In this document: positions 22,674-31,269 of the stretch, in pieces
Position numbering within the stretch: position 1 is the first letter of the stretch
Layout of the letters: each line of letters begins with the position of its first letter
Origin: Rhodoferax sp.
GTDB taxonomy: Bacteria; Pseudomonadota; Gammaproteobacteria; Burkholderiales; Burkholderiaceae_C
Assembly: GCF_025354435.1 (NCBI RefSeq)
Contig: NZ_JANXMU010000007.1
Span: 107,667 to 171,666, forward strand
DNA: 64,000 nucleotides
Direction of reading: 5' to 3'
Notes under the pieces: model-generated
Database searches by the model: none
The model's input: only the letters and a program-made list of their open reading frames with translations
Told to the model about the DNA's origin: nothing
Translations under genes and position numbers: made by a program

Positions 22674-23924
22674 ATGCCCGCATCCGATCCCTCTTCCGAC
22701 CCCGCTGTGCCCGCTGACACCGGCACAGTGGTCATCGCCCGCCAGCCCATCATGGATGCCCAACGCAAAGTGGTGGCCTACGAGCTGTTTGACCGCTCCA
22801 CCGCGTCGCACAATGCGGCCAGCGATGTGGCCCTGGTGTTCAACGCCATGACCCACACCGGCAGTGAATCGCTGGTGGGCAAGCTGACCATCTTCGTGAA
22901 CTGTACGCACGAGAGCCTGTCGGGCGGCCACTTGGACCTGATCCAGCCCGAAAAAGTGGTGCTGGAAGTCGGCCCGGTACCCGGCCACGCACCCGCCGAC
23001 ATCGCGGCACGCCAGCAAACTCTGCAGGACCTGCACCAGCGTGGCTTTCGGCTGGCGTTCAACCACACGGTGCTGGCCCCGGTGTACGCCTCGTGGCAAC
23101 CGCTGGCCAGCTACGTGAAGCTGGACCTGATGGCCCTCAAACCCGAGCAGTTGCAGGTGATTGTGGCCGCCGTCAAGGCCCGCACACCGGCCGAGGTGGT
23201 GGCCGAAAAGGTAGAAACCGTCGAGCAGTTCAGCGCCCTGCTGTCCTATGGGGCCACGCTGTTCCAGGGCTACTGGTTTGCCCGCCCGGACGTCATCAAA
23301 ACCAAGGTCATCAGCCCCGGCCAGGCCCATGTGCTGCAGCTCATCAACCTGGTGCGCAACCAGGCCAGCACCGACGAAATCGAAAGCGTGCTGAAAAAGG
23401 ACGCAGTGCTGGGCTTCAACCTGATGCGGCTGATCAACTCGGCTGGGTTTGGCTTGGACCGCGAGATCACCTCGTTCCGCCAGGCCGTCATGCTGATGGG
23501 CCTGAAAAAGCTGTTCCGCTGGGCCGCGCTGCTGCTGACTTCGTCCAAAGCCAATGGCACACCTGCCGCAGTGGGCACCATGGCCGTGGTGCGCGGGCGC
23601 ATGATGGAGCTGCTGGCCACCGGCACCCTCACCCCCGAAGAGTGCGACGGGGCCTTTGTGGTGGGCATTTTCTCGCTACTAGACGTGATGCTGGGCATGC
23701 CGCTGGACCAGGCGCTGGCTCTGCTGTCCCTGCCCCCGGCAGTGGCCGAAGCGCTGGAGCATGGCACCGGCATCTACGGCCCCATGCTGGCCCTGACCAA
23801 AGCCTGCGAAAGCGACGACGACACCGCCTTCAGCACCGCCGCCGATGCCTTGCAGTTCAGTAGCCACCACATCAACATGGCCCACATGGAGGCCCTGGTG
23901 TGGGCCGACACCCTGAGCATGTAG
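22674..23924 (+). CDS. EAL-HDOD signalling protein, first of a tandem pair
   Basis: The 416-residue protein has an N-terminal EAL-like half (residues about 20-205) and a C-terminal HDOD domain (about 210-405). The EAL signature is replaced by YELFDR, and other catalytic acids of active phosphodiesterases are missing, as in YuxH/CdgJ-type proteins. It is therefore expected to bind partners rather than hydrolyse c-di-GMP. The HDOD half (NQASTDEIESVLKKDAVLGFNLMRLINSAGFGL) has the usual helical repeats without HD metal residues. The gene lies 70 bp downstream of DUF455 and 116 bp before its paralogue. Confidence 0.88.
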   Translation: MPASDPSSDPAVPADTGTVVIARQPIMDAQRKVVAYELFDRSTASHNAASDVALVFNAMTHTGSESLVGKLTIFVNCTHESLSGGHLDLIQPEKVVLEVGPVPGHAPADIAARQQTLQDLHQRGFRLAFNHTVLAPVYASWQPLASYVKLDLMALKPEQLQVIVAAVKARTPAEVVAEKVETVEQFSALLSYGATLFQGYWFARPDVIKTKVISPGQAHVLQLINLVRNQASTDEIESVLKKDAVLGFNLMRLINSAGFGLDREITSFRQAVMLMGLKKLFRWAALLLTSSKANGTPAAVGTMAVVRGRMMELLATGTLTPEECDGAFVVGIFSLLDVMLGMPLDQALALLSLPPAVAEALEHGTGIYGPMLALTKACESDDDTAFSTAADALQFSSHHINMAHMEALVWADTLSM

Positions 23925-24040
23925 GCTTAGGCTAAAGCAGCAACATCTGGTAAATACCCTGCCCTATCCGCTCTTTTGACGGTAGTTCTTCTCTAGAATG
24001 GAAATCAACTGCCTCCGTGGCCCGTAGAACTTACAACGCC

Positions 24041-25321
24041 ATGTCCACCATACCTGACCAACTTCACAGCCTAAGGCAACCTCTGGAACCCGATGCCGCT
24101 CCCGATAGCCAAGTACTGATTGCCCGCCAGGCCATCGTGGACGAAAACCGCGCCGTATTTGGCTACGAGCTGTTTGACCGTTCCAGCCCCGGCCAAAGCT
24201 ACACCGCCGACAGCGATGCCGCCCTGCTGGTCAACGCGCTGTCCTTCACCGACATCGAAACCCTGGTCGGCAAAAAGCTGGTCTTCATCAACTGCACGCT
24301 GGAAAGTCTGGCGGGTGGCCACCTGGAGCTGGTCCACCCCGACAAAGTGGTGCTGGAAGTGCCCCCCGTGCCGGGCAACACGCCCGACGACATCGCCAGC
24401 CACGCCCTGGTGCTGGAAGACCTGCGCAAACGCGGCTTCCGGTTTGCCTTCAACCACACGGTGCTGACGCGCGGCTATGCCTCGTGGCGCGCGCTGGCTT
24501 CGTTTGTGAAGCTGGACCTGATGGCGCTCAAGCCCGAACTAGTGCTGCCGTTTGTCAAATTTGCCACCGCCAACACCACCGCCCAGATCATTGCCGAAAA
24601 GGTTGAAACTGCCGAGCAGCACCAATTGCTCACCAGCTACGGCGTCAAGCTGTTCCAGGGCTACTGGTTTGCCAAACCCGCGCTGGTCAAGGCGCAAACC
24701 GTGCGCCCTTCGCAGGCCACCATCCTGCAACTGATCAACCTGGTGCGCAAACAGGCCACCACCGCCGAAATCGAAGAGCTGCTCAAGCGAGACCCCACGC
24801 TGTCGTTCAACCTGCTGCGCTTCATCAACTCGTCCGGCTTCGGGCTGAACTGCGAAATCACCTCGTTCCGCCACGCGGTCATGATCCTGGGCCTGCAAAA
24901 GCTGTTCCGCTGGGCCGCCCTGCTGATGACCACCTCGCGCAGCGACAAAGATGGCCCTGGCCCGGTGGTCGGCCAGACCGCCGTGGTACGCGGCAAGCTG
25001 ATGGAGCTGCTGGCCGCCGAAATGCTGTCCCCCGAAGACTGCGACAACGCCTTTGTGGTGGGCGTTTTCTCGATGCTCGACGTGATGCTGGGCGTGCCAC
25101 TGGCCAAAGCCCTGGAATCCGTCGCCCTGCCCCAGCCTGTGTTGGATGCGCTGCTGCACCGCACCGGCGTGCTGGCCCCATTCCTGGCGCTCACCGAAGC
25201 CTGCGAGAGCGGCAACGATGAAGTCTTTGGCCGCACCGCCGAAGCCCTGCATCTGTCCAACAAGCAAGTCAATTGGGCGCATCTGCAAGCCCTGGCCTGG
25301 GCCGAGACGCTGGGCCAATAA
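24041..25321 (+). CDS. EAL-HDOD signalling protein, second of a tandem pair
   Basis: The 426-residue protein has the same two-domain layout as the preceding gene, with long shared stretches (KLDLMALKPE, LFQGYWFA, LINLVR, ITSFR). Again the EAL motif is YELFDR, so it is probably catalytically inactive. The HDOD half follows from about residue 225. ATG 24041 aligns its N-terminus with that of the paralogue; ribosome-binding sequence is weak. The pair arose by tandem duplication. A terminator-like repeat copy follows the stop. Confidence 0.88.
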   Translation: MSTIPDQLHSLRQPLEPDAAPDSQVLIARQAIVDENRAVFGYELFDRSSPGQSYTADSDAALLVNALSFTDIETLVGKKLVFINCTLESLAGGHLELVHPDKVVLEVPPVPGNTPDDIASHALVLEDLRKRGFRFAFNHTVLTRGYASWRALASFVKLDLMALKPELVLPFVKFATANTTAQIIAEKVETAEQHQLLTSYGVKLFQGYWFAKPALVKAQTVRPSQATILQLINLVRKQATTAEIEELLKRDPTLSFNLLRFINSSGFGLNCEITSFRHAVMILGLQKLFRWAALLMTTSRSDKDGPGPVVGQTAVVRGKLMELLAAEMLSPEDCDNAFVVGVFSMLDVMLGVPLAKALESVALPQPVLDALLHRTGVLAPFLALTEACESGNDEVFGRTAEALHLSNKQVNWAHLQALAWAETLGQ

Positions 25322-25350
25322 GCGTCCTTCTTAACAGCTCTCATTTTTCA

Positions 25351-25416
25351 GTTCAATATCCATAGCAGCCAGCGTAGACAGAACCTACGCTAGCTGCTAT
25401 TTTTATGCCTGAATTT
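25351..25416. repeat. Two-hairpin palindromic repeat, copy 6, terminator-like
   Basis: AGCGTAG (25371-25377) and CTACGCT (25385-25391) form a stem with a 7 bp loop, followed closely by CTGCTATTTTTATG. It lies 30 bp after the EAL-HDOD stop and could serve as an intrinsic terminator on the plus strand. Confidence 0.75.
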
Positions 25417-25436
25417 AAGCCCTAAAACCACCCAAA

Positions 25437-26150
25437 ATGCCGCAGCCCACCTACGAACAGGCCCTGGGTGCCGCCATTGCCGCCTGCAATGCCGGGCAGG
25501 CCGACGCGGCCATGGCCATCTGTGTCGACATCCTGCAGCAACGCCCGGCCGACCCCGCCGCCCACCAACTGCGGGCCCTGCTGTACCTGCAAAGTGGCCA
25601 GCCGGTACAGGCCCAGACGCACATCCAGCACAGCCTGCAAGCCCGCCCTGGTTACCCGCCCGCCTTGCTGCTGGCCGGCAAGATTGCCCGGGCACGCAAC
25701 GACCTGGCCGGAGCGGCGCAATTTTTCACGCAAGCCGCCGAACGCGCTCCCACCAGCGCCGAACCAGCGTATCTGCACGGGCTGACCCTGCTGGAGCAAG
25801 GCCACAAGGCCCTGGCCGCCCAGGTGCTGCAAGCCCTGGTGCAAGCGCATCCGCAGCATGCAGCGGCCTGGTTCCAGCTGGGGGTGGTGCAGCAGGATCT
25901 GGGTGCGCTGCCCGCGGCGGTGGCGGCTTTTCAAGCGGCATTGCAGCACCAGCCCAGCCATGCCGAGGCGGCCGTCAACCTGGGTATCGCGTTGCAAGAG
26001 CTGAACCAACTGCCCGACGCGATGCAGGCCTACCGCCAAGCCTACCGTTTGCGGCCCGACACCTTTGGCCGCATCGCCCAGGCGCTCACCTCCAGCCCGC
26101 ACGGAGCCCTGTGGCTGGATCTGGCCGAACTGCGCGCGCTATTGGCCTGA
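25437..26150 (+). CDS. Tetratricopeptide repeat protein
   Basis: This 237-residue protein consists almost entirely of TPR units, visible as repeated 34-residue patterns with A-x-x-L-x-x-x-G and P at helix ends (for example AAHQLRALLYLQSGQPVQAQTHIQ and AAWFQLGVVQQDLGALPAAVAAFQ). It has no signal peptide or catalytic domain. Such proteins act as scaffolds; the partner is unknown. The 3' end overlaps the convergent unknown gene by 12 bp. Confidence 0.85.
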   Translation: MPQPTYEQALGAAIAACNAGQADAAMAICVDILQQRPADPAAHQLRALLYLQSGQPVQAQTHIQHSLQARPGYPPALLLAGKIARARNDLAGAAQFFTQAAERAPTSAEPAYLHGLTLLEQGHKALAAQVLQALVQAHPQHAAAWFQLGVVQQDLGALPAAVAAFQAALQHQPSHAEAAVNLGIALQELNQLPDAMQAYRQAYRLRPDTFGRIAQALTSSPHGALWLDLAELRALLA

Positions 26151-26852
26151 GCCACCGCGCTTGGCGCGAAAGCGTTTGCGGTAGATGCCGGGCGTGGCCA
26201 GCACCTCGCCCACCAGCGCGTCGTAGCGGGCGGTGCGCTCCGGCGTAAACGCCTCGAACACCAGCGTGGGCGCGGCCCGTGGCACGGCAAAGCACTGGGC
26301 GATGGGCGTGCCCCTGGGCAGTACGCCGCTGAAATCTGGCGCGGTCCACATGGCGGGAAAGTTGATGCCCGCATCGCTGAACCGGTCGGCATCCACCAAG
26401 CCGGTCAGCAGACGAAAAGGCAGGTCGTCGCGGTTCACCGGGTGGGTGGCAAACAGCGACCAGCCCGGCTCCAGTTCAATGGTCCAGAAGCTATTGAACT
26501 TCAAGGCCGAGGCCTGGCCAGCGTGGAACGGCGCGCCCGCCAATTGCGCCGCCACGTGAAAGCTCAGCGGCGCGCGCGGATGCGCTTCTACCGCCAGGGG
26601 CGGTAAGTCCCAGTCCCAACTGAAGCGGCCACCCTCCACCCGCACATCGCAGGGCAGCAGCACCATGAAGCCATGGGCCATGACATCGACAAACGGCGGA
26701 CACTGCTTGACAGTACGGATGTCGCGCCCGTGCAACTCGGAAAACGCCTTGGGCGGCATGGCCCGCAGCCAGTCGGGCAAGGCCTGCTTGGCCGGTACCG
26801 GGCGCGGCAAGATGTCGATCAGCGCGGGATCGCAACGGAAAGTGATGGGCAT
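26139..26852 (-). CDS. Conserved hypothetical protein, possibly DUF6065-like
   Basis: I do not recognise a characterised family. The 237-residue product is soluble, without signal peptide or membrane segments. It is rich in aromatic residues and Pro, with segments such as [34 protein letters not shown] and [23 protein letters not shown], a pattern resembling DUF6065-type proteins. ATG 26852 (MPITFRCDP) gives the most sensible N-terminus; an upstream in-frame ATG at 26945 would add 31 residues. It is divergent from the chemoreceptor gene. No function is proposed. Confidence 0.6.
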   Translation of the reverse strand: MPITFRCDPALIDILPRPVPAKQALPDWLRAMPPKAFSELHGRDIRTVKQCPPFVDVMAHGFMVLLPCDVRVEGGRFSWDWDLPPLAVEAHPRAPLSFHVAAQLAGAPFHAGQASALKFNSFWTIELEPGWSLFATHPVNRDDLPFRLLTGLVDADRFSDAGINFPAMWTAPDFSGVLPRGTPIAQCFAVPRAAPTLVFEAFTPERTARYDALVGEVLATPGIYRKRFRAKRGGSGQ

Positions 26853-27023
26853 AGGGAACGGGCCAGACAGATTTTTGACACCGCACAGCATAGCCAATGC
26901 CCGCCCGGGGTCCGGTGGGCTGCCAAGCTGGCGTATAAATTGCATTTAATGCTTGCATTCTGTAACTTTTTTGAACAGCATATGCCGCATCTCCAAGCCG
27001 TGATCGCAACCTCAAAATACACC

Positions 27024-29204
27024 ATGACCCAGGTCAGCACACCCCCCTCCCAAGCCACGTCCCGCCTGCGTTTGCAGATGTCGCTGAACACCAAGATCTG
27101 TGTCGCCGCCACCGCGCTGGTGGTGCTGTCTTTGGGGATCACTTCGGCCGTGATCGGTATCAAAAGCAGCGCCAGCGCCGAGGCTGCCACGATGAACCTG
27201 GCACGCACCTCGGCCCGCGAGGCCGCAGGCACGCTGCAAACCCGCATTGCCGCCAATATGGCCACGGTGGCTAATCTGGCCGCCTCGATGCGCGCCACCC
27301 GCCAAGCCAACCTGCCGATTGCGCGTGAGCAAATCGATGAAATGGTGCAGGCCGCACTGTTCAGTTCTGGCGACTTCATCGGTTCGGCCGTCACTTGGGA
27401 GCCCAATGCGCTGGATGGCAAAGATGCCGAGTACGCAGGCAAAAAACCTGGTTACGACGACACCGGCCGCTACATGCCCTACTGGACCCGTGCGGCAGGC
27501 GGCAGCGTGCACGTGGAACCCATCGTGTTCGGCCCCGGAGCCGGTGCCAACGACTGGTACGACATCCCCAAGGCCAGCGGCAAGCTGTTCTTCACCGAAC
27601 CCTATGTGTACTCGATTGATGGCAAAGACGTGCTGATGGCTTCGCTCGTTGCGCCCATCATGGTGGCGGGCAAGTTCCAGGGCACCGCCAGCGCCGATTT
27701 CACGCTGACCCGCTTTGGCCAGATCCTGTCCGAGCTCAAGCCCATCGAGGGCAGCAGCCTGTCCCTGGTGTCCAACGGCGGCCTGTATGCCAGCAACCCC
27801 GATGCGCAGCGGATTGGCAAAAAAGCCGACGACATCCCCGCCGCTGGGCTGGAACGCATCCACCAGGGCCAGACGTACGAGTACGTCGATGCGCAAAACA
27901 CCGTGCATTTGCTGCAACCCATGGTGGTCGCCCCCGACACCGCCCCCTGGAGCGTGCGCATGAGCTTTCCCCGCAGCGTGGCCACGGCCGCGGCGCGCGA
28001 CCTGCTGGGCTACACGCTGATAGTGGCCCTGGTGTGCGCCATTGCCATGGCCCTGATTCTGGTTTCGGTGGTCTACCGCCTGACCCGTCCTCTGCGCTCG
28101 CTGAGCCGGGTCATGGTGGGCCTGGCCAGCGCCGATGCCGACCTGAGCGTCAAGCTGGAGGTGCAGGGCAATGACGAGCTGGCCGCCATCGGCACAGGCT
28201 TCAACCAATTTGTCGCCAAAATCCACGCCGTGCTCAAGCAGGTGCGCAGCAGCGCCGATGGGGTGGCCGGTGCCAGCGCCGAAATTGCCCATGGCAACAA
28301 CGACCTGTCAGCCCGCACAGAGCAACAGGCCAGCGCCCTGGAGCAAACCGCCGCCTCGATGGAAGAGCTCAGCGCCACCGTGCGGCAAAACGCCGACAGC
28401 GCCAAGCAGGCCAACCAGTTGGCGCTGACGGCCTCTTCCGTGGCCGTCCAGGGCGGTGCGGTGGTAGCCCAGGTGGTGGAAACCATGAAGGGCATCAATG
28501 ACTCGTCGCGCAAGATCGCCGACATCATCAGCGTGATTGACAGCATCGCCTTCCAGACCAACATCCTGGCGCTGAACGCCGCCGTGGAAGCCGCCCGCGC
28601 AGGCGAGCAAGGCCGCGGATTTGCCGTGGTGGCCAGCGAGGTACGCAACCTGGCGGGCCGCTCGGCCGAGGCGGCCAAAGAAATCAAAATCCTGATCAAC
28701 GCCAGTGTGGAGCGGGTCGAGCAAGGTACGGCCCTGGTGGACCAGGCCGGCACCACCATGACCGAGGTGGCCAGCTCCATCCGCCGGGTGACCGACATCA
28801 TGGGCGAGATCAGCGCCGCCAGCCAGGACCAGGCCCTGGGCGTGGCCCAGGTGGGTGAAGCGGTGCGGCAAATGGACCAGACCACCCAGCAAAACGCCGC
28901 GCTGGTGGAGGAAATGGCCGCCGCCGCCAGCGGCCTGAAGTCGCAAGCGCAGGAACTGGTGCAAACCGTGGCCGTGTTCAAACTGGGCGCAGACGATCAC
29001 ACCTTGGCCCCGCGCATGCCCACCAGCCGACCCATGGCAGCCAAGCCCGCTGCCCGGCCCCTGCCCGCCCCGGCCAAGACCCAGGCAATCCGGCACGCCA
29101 GCGCGCTGCGCAAGCCCGCCCCCACGCAGTCGCGCATCGACGCGCCAGCGGCCAAGGCCCCCGCCAGCAAAGCCGCTGACGAGAGCGACTGGGAAACCTT
29201 TTAA
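27024..29204 (+). CDS. Methyl-accepting chemotaxis protein with dCache sensor and CheR-tether tail
   Basis: The 726-residue chemoreceptor has a membrane segment at about residues 27-46, a large periplasmic dCache-like sensor (about 50-325, with WTRAAGG, DWYDIPK and FTEPYVYS) and a second membrane segment near 330-350. A HAMP and a cytoplasmic signalling domain follow, with the conserved hairpin tip [20 protein letters not shown]. The last residues are DWETF, matching the xWxxF pentapeptide that tethers CheR/CheB. I chose ATG 27024; upstream in-frame ATGs would extend it into the divergent gene. The WYD element in the sensor suggests small carboxylate or amino-acid ligands, which is inference. 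Confidence 0.92.
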   Translation: MTQVSTPPSQATSRLRLQMSLNTKICVAATALVVLSLGITSAVIGIKSSASAEAATMNLARTSAREAAGTLQTRIAANMATVANLAASMRATRQANLPIAREQIDEMVQAALFSSGDFIGSAVTWEPNALDGKDAEYAGKKPGYDDTGRYMPYWTRAAGGSVHVEPIVFGPGAGANDWYDIPKASGKLFFTEPYVYSIDGKDVLMASLVAPIMVAGKFQGTASADFTLTRFGQILSELKPIEGSSLSLVSNGGLYASNPDAQRIGKKADDIPAAGLERIHQGQTYEYVDAQNTVHLLQPMVVAPDTAPWSVRMSFPRSVATAAARDLLGYTLIVALVCAIAMALILVSVVYRLTRPLRSLSRVMVGLASADADLSVKLEVQGNDELAAIGTGFNQFVAKIHAVLKQVRSSADGVAGASAEIAHGNNDLSARTEQQASALEQTAASMEELSATVRQNADSAKQANQLALTASSVAVQGGAVVAQVVETMKGINDSSRKIADIISVIDSIAFQTNILALNAAVEAARAGEQGRGFAVVASEVRNLAGRSAEAAKEIKILINASVERVEQGTALVDQAGTTMTEVASSIRRVTDIMGEISAASQDQALGVAQVGEAVRQMDQTTQQNAALVEEMAAAASGLKSQAQELVQTVAVFKLGADDHTLAPRMPTSRPMAAKPAARPLPAPAKTQAIRHASALRKPAPTQSRIDAPAAKAPASKAADESDWETF

Positions 29205-29232
29205 TACATCTGCGCAGGCGGGCAGCGGGTCC

Positions 29233-29300
29233 TTTTTTGCTACTATAAGAATAGCTACTACCGCTGATGGAAATTACGGTAGCGGCACTTTTTATATAAA
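29233..29300. repeat. Two-hairpin palindromic repeat, copy 7
   Basis: This lies between the chemoreceptor and ltrA. GCTACTATAAGAATAGC is the second stem, and CCGCT/AGCGG arms with a CACTTTTTATA tail form the first. It matches the other copies on the minus strand and could terminate the chemoreceptor transcript. Confidence 0.7.
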
Positions 29301-29323
29301 TCTCTGCCTTGGGGGCCACGGCC

Positions 29324-30508
29324 ATGCATTCCTCTTCAAACCACCCCCACCGCAGCCTGCTGCGCAACCGCAGCGACGGCGGCAAGGTCGAGATGGTCGA
29401 ACTGTTCTTCGACCTCGTCTTCGTATTCGCCATCACCCAACTTTCGCACGGGCTGCTGGCCGATCTGGGCTGGGACAACGCCCTGCGCATCGGCGTGCTG
29501 CTGCTGGCCGTGTGGTGGGTGTGGATTTACACCTCGTGGGTGACCAACTGGCTAGATCCGAACCGTCCGCCGGTACGCTCCGCCTTGTTTGCGCTGATGC
29601 TGGTCGGGCTGCTGCTGTCGGCCTCTATTCCAGAGGCGTTTGGTGACAAGGGCTGGGCCTTTGCGCTGGCCTACGTGGGCATGCAGGTGGGCCGCACACT
29701 GTTCTTTTTATGGGCGGTGCGGGGGGAGCGTGCGGGCATGGTGCGCAACTTCCAACGCATTTTGGTATGGACGCTATTGGCCGGTGCATGCTGGCTGGCG
29801 GGCGGCTGGAGCGAAGGCCCGGCCCGGCTAGCCTGGTGGGTACTGGCCCTGGCGCTGGACACCGCCGGGCCATTGGTGTTCTTCTGGGTACCTGGACTGG
29901 GCCGTTCCAGCCTGCAAGACTGGGATGTAGACGGCAGCCACCTGGCCGAACGCTGCGCTCTGTTTGTCATCATCGCGCTGGGCGAGTCGCTGCTGGTCAG
30001 CGGTGCCACCTTTGCCACCCACGCCTGGGACAGCACCAGCCTGATGGCCTTTGTGACCACTTTTGCGGGCACGGTCGCCATGTGGTGGCTGTACTTTGCC
30101 ATCGGTGCCGAGCAGGGGCACCACAGCATCGTCCACTCCGAGCAAGCCGGTCGCCAGGCGCGCATGGCCTACACCTACATGCACGTGCTGATCGTGGCCG
30201 GCATCATCGTCTGCGCCGTGGCCGACGAGCTGGTGCTGGCCCACCCGGCCCATGCCGACAACGCCGCGTTGGTGGTGATACTGGGCGGCCCGGCGCTGTA
30301 CCTGCTGGGCACGGCGCTGTTCAAGTGGGTCACAGCAAAGCGCATCATGCCGCCGCTGTCGCACATCGTGGGCCTGGTGCTGTTGGGGCTGCTGTGCATT
30401 CCGGCCAGCCAGCACACCTTCAGCGCCATGGGGCTGTCGGCAGCGACAGCGGTGGTGCTGTGGGTGGTGGCGATATGGGAATCCCGGTCGCTGCGTAAAA
30501 AATTATAA
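29324..30508 (+). CDS. Low temperature requirement protein A (LtrA) family membrane protein
   Basis: This 394-residue inner-membrane protein has about ten hydrophobic segments. The family signature near the N-terminus is visible as VEMVELFFDLVFVFAITQLSH, followed later by ALGESLLVSG and HYLMV-like helical segments. LtrA was named from a Listeria low-temperature phenotype; the molecular function is unknown. I chose ATG 29324; a TTG 15 bp upstream is the alternative. The gene faces the PEP-CTERM gene with a repeat copy between their 3' ends. Confidence 0.85.
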   Translation: MHSSSNHPHRSLLRNRSDGGKVEMVELFFDLVFVFAITQLSHGLLADLGWDNALRIGVLLLAVWWVWIYTSWVTNWLDPNRPPVRSALFALMLVGLLLSASIPEAFGDKGWAFALAYVGMQVGRTLFFLWAVRGERAGMVRNFQRILVWTLLAGACWLAGGWSEGPARLAWWVLALALDTAGPLVFFWVPGLGRSSLQDWDVDGSHLAERCALFVIIALGESLLVSGATFATHAWDSTSLMAFVTTFAGTVAMWWLYFAIGAEQGHHSIVHSEQAGRQARMAYTYMHVLIVAGIIVCAVADELVLAHPAHADNAALVVILGGPALYLLGTALFKWVTAKRIMPPLSHIVGLVLLGLLCIPASQHTFSAMGLSAATAVVLWVVAIWESRSLRKKL

Positions 30509-30567
30509 AAAATAGGCCTCTAGCGTATACCTCACCTACGCTATTAGCTATTTAATTTATAGCAAAA
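30507..30567. repeat. Two-hairpin palindromic repeat, copy 8
   Basis: This lies between the convergent ltrA and PEP-CTERM genes. TAGCGTA (30521-30527) pairs with TACGCTA (30537-30543), and GCTAT (30547-30551) pairs with ATAGC (30559-30563), ending in AAAA. It is one of the cleanest copies. Confidence 0.85.
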
Positions 30568-30572
30568 ACAGC

Positions 30573-31199
30573 TCAGCCCTGCTTCGGCTTGCGGCGCGAC
30601 ATGGCACCCAGCAGGCCCAGGCCGAGCAAGCTCAGCGCCATCGACGCGGGCTCGGGCACCGCCTTCACTGCAAAGTCGGCGCCGCCGATGTAGGCCCCCG
30701 TCAGAGTGAAGTATTTGATGCTGGTGCCGCTTTCCTGGAAACCATGGAATTCCCCGGAGTTCAGGCTGCCATCGGTCAGAAAGCCCAGCACCACAGACTC
30801 AATCAACACGTGGTTCACGTCATACACGGCAATAGAGGCATTGCCCGAACCCGGGGCCCAGTTCAAAAAGCCACCAAAGCCGGACACGGTGATGTCGAAG
30901 GTGAAGGTCATGCTGGAGGTGCTGTCGTTGGTAGCCACCAGGGTCTTGCGGTAGTCCCAGTCGCCATTGGCATCAAAGCCATAGCCGTCGGTGCTGCCAA
31001 ACACCGCGTCGCCGCTGTTGCTGCTCCAGGTGATGCCGGGTGCAAAGCTGAACGGGCCGGTGCCAAAAATATTCTTTACCGGCATCGCCAGCTGGGTGGC
31101 CCCCACGAGCGAGGTTACCGGGGTAGCGGCGGCGGGCAGGCTGGCCGCGCCCGCCAGCAGGCAGGCCGCGCCAATCAAGCGGGAAAGGGTATTTTTCAT
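30573..31199 (-). CDS. PEP-CTERM sorting-domain exported protein
   Basis: The 208-residue protein has an N-terminal signal peptide (about 1-25, ending near PAAATP). The mature region is rich in Ser/Thr/Gly, and a typical C-terminal sorting tag follows: VPEPASMAL, then a hydrophobic helix, then the basic end RRKPKQG. PEP-CTERM proteins are processed by exosortase/EpsH systems and linked to extracellular polysaccharide; no exosortase is in this window. It lies 70 bp downstream of the GH43 lipoprotein gene on the same strand and may be cotranscribed. Confidence 0.85.
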   Translation of the reverse strand: MKNTLSRLIGAACLLAGAASLPAAATPVTSLVGATQLAMPVKNIFGTGPFSFAPGITWSSNSGDAVFGSTDGYGFDANGDWDYRKTLVATNDSTSSMTFTFDITVSGFGGFLNWAPGSGNASIAVYDVNHVLIESVVLGFLTDGSLNSGEFHGFQESGTSIKYFTLTGAYIGGADFAVKAVPEPASMALSLLGLGLLGAMSRRKPKQG

Positions 31200-31225
31200 A
31201 TCAGTACGGAATCAGGTTGAAAGGG

Positions 31226-31249
31226 GGTGCCCGCGCTTGCACGGGCACC
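31226..31249. other. GC-rich hairpin between GH43 and PEP-CTERM genes
   Basis: GGTGCCCG (31226-31233) and CGGGCACC (31242-31249) form a perfect 8 bp stem with an 8 bp loop. No T-rich tail follows on the minus strand, so it looks more like an mRNA-processing or attenuation structure than a terminator. Confidence 0.45.
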
Positions 31250-31269
31250 GGCATGCCGCCGGAGCGGCT

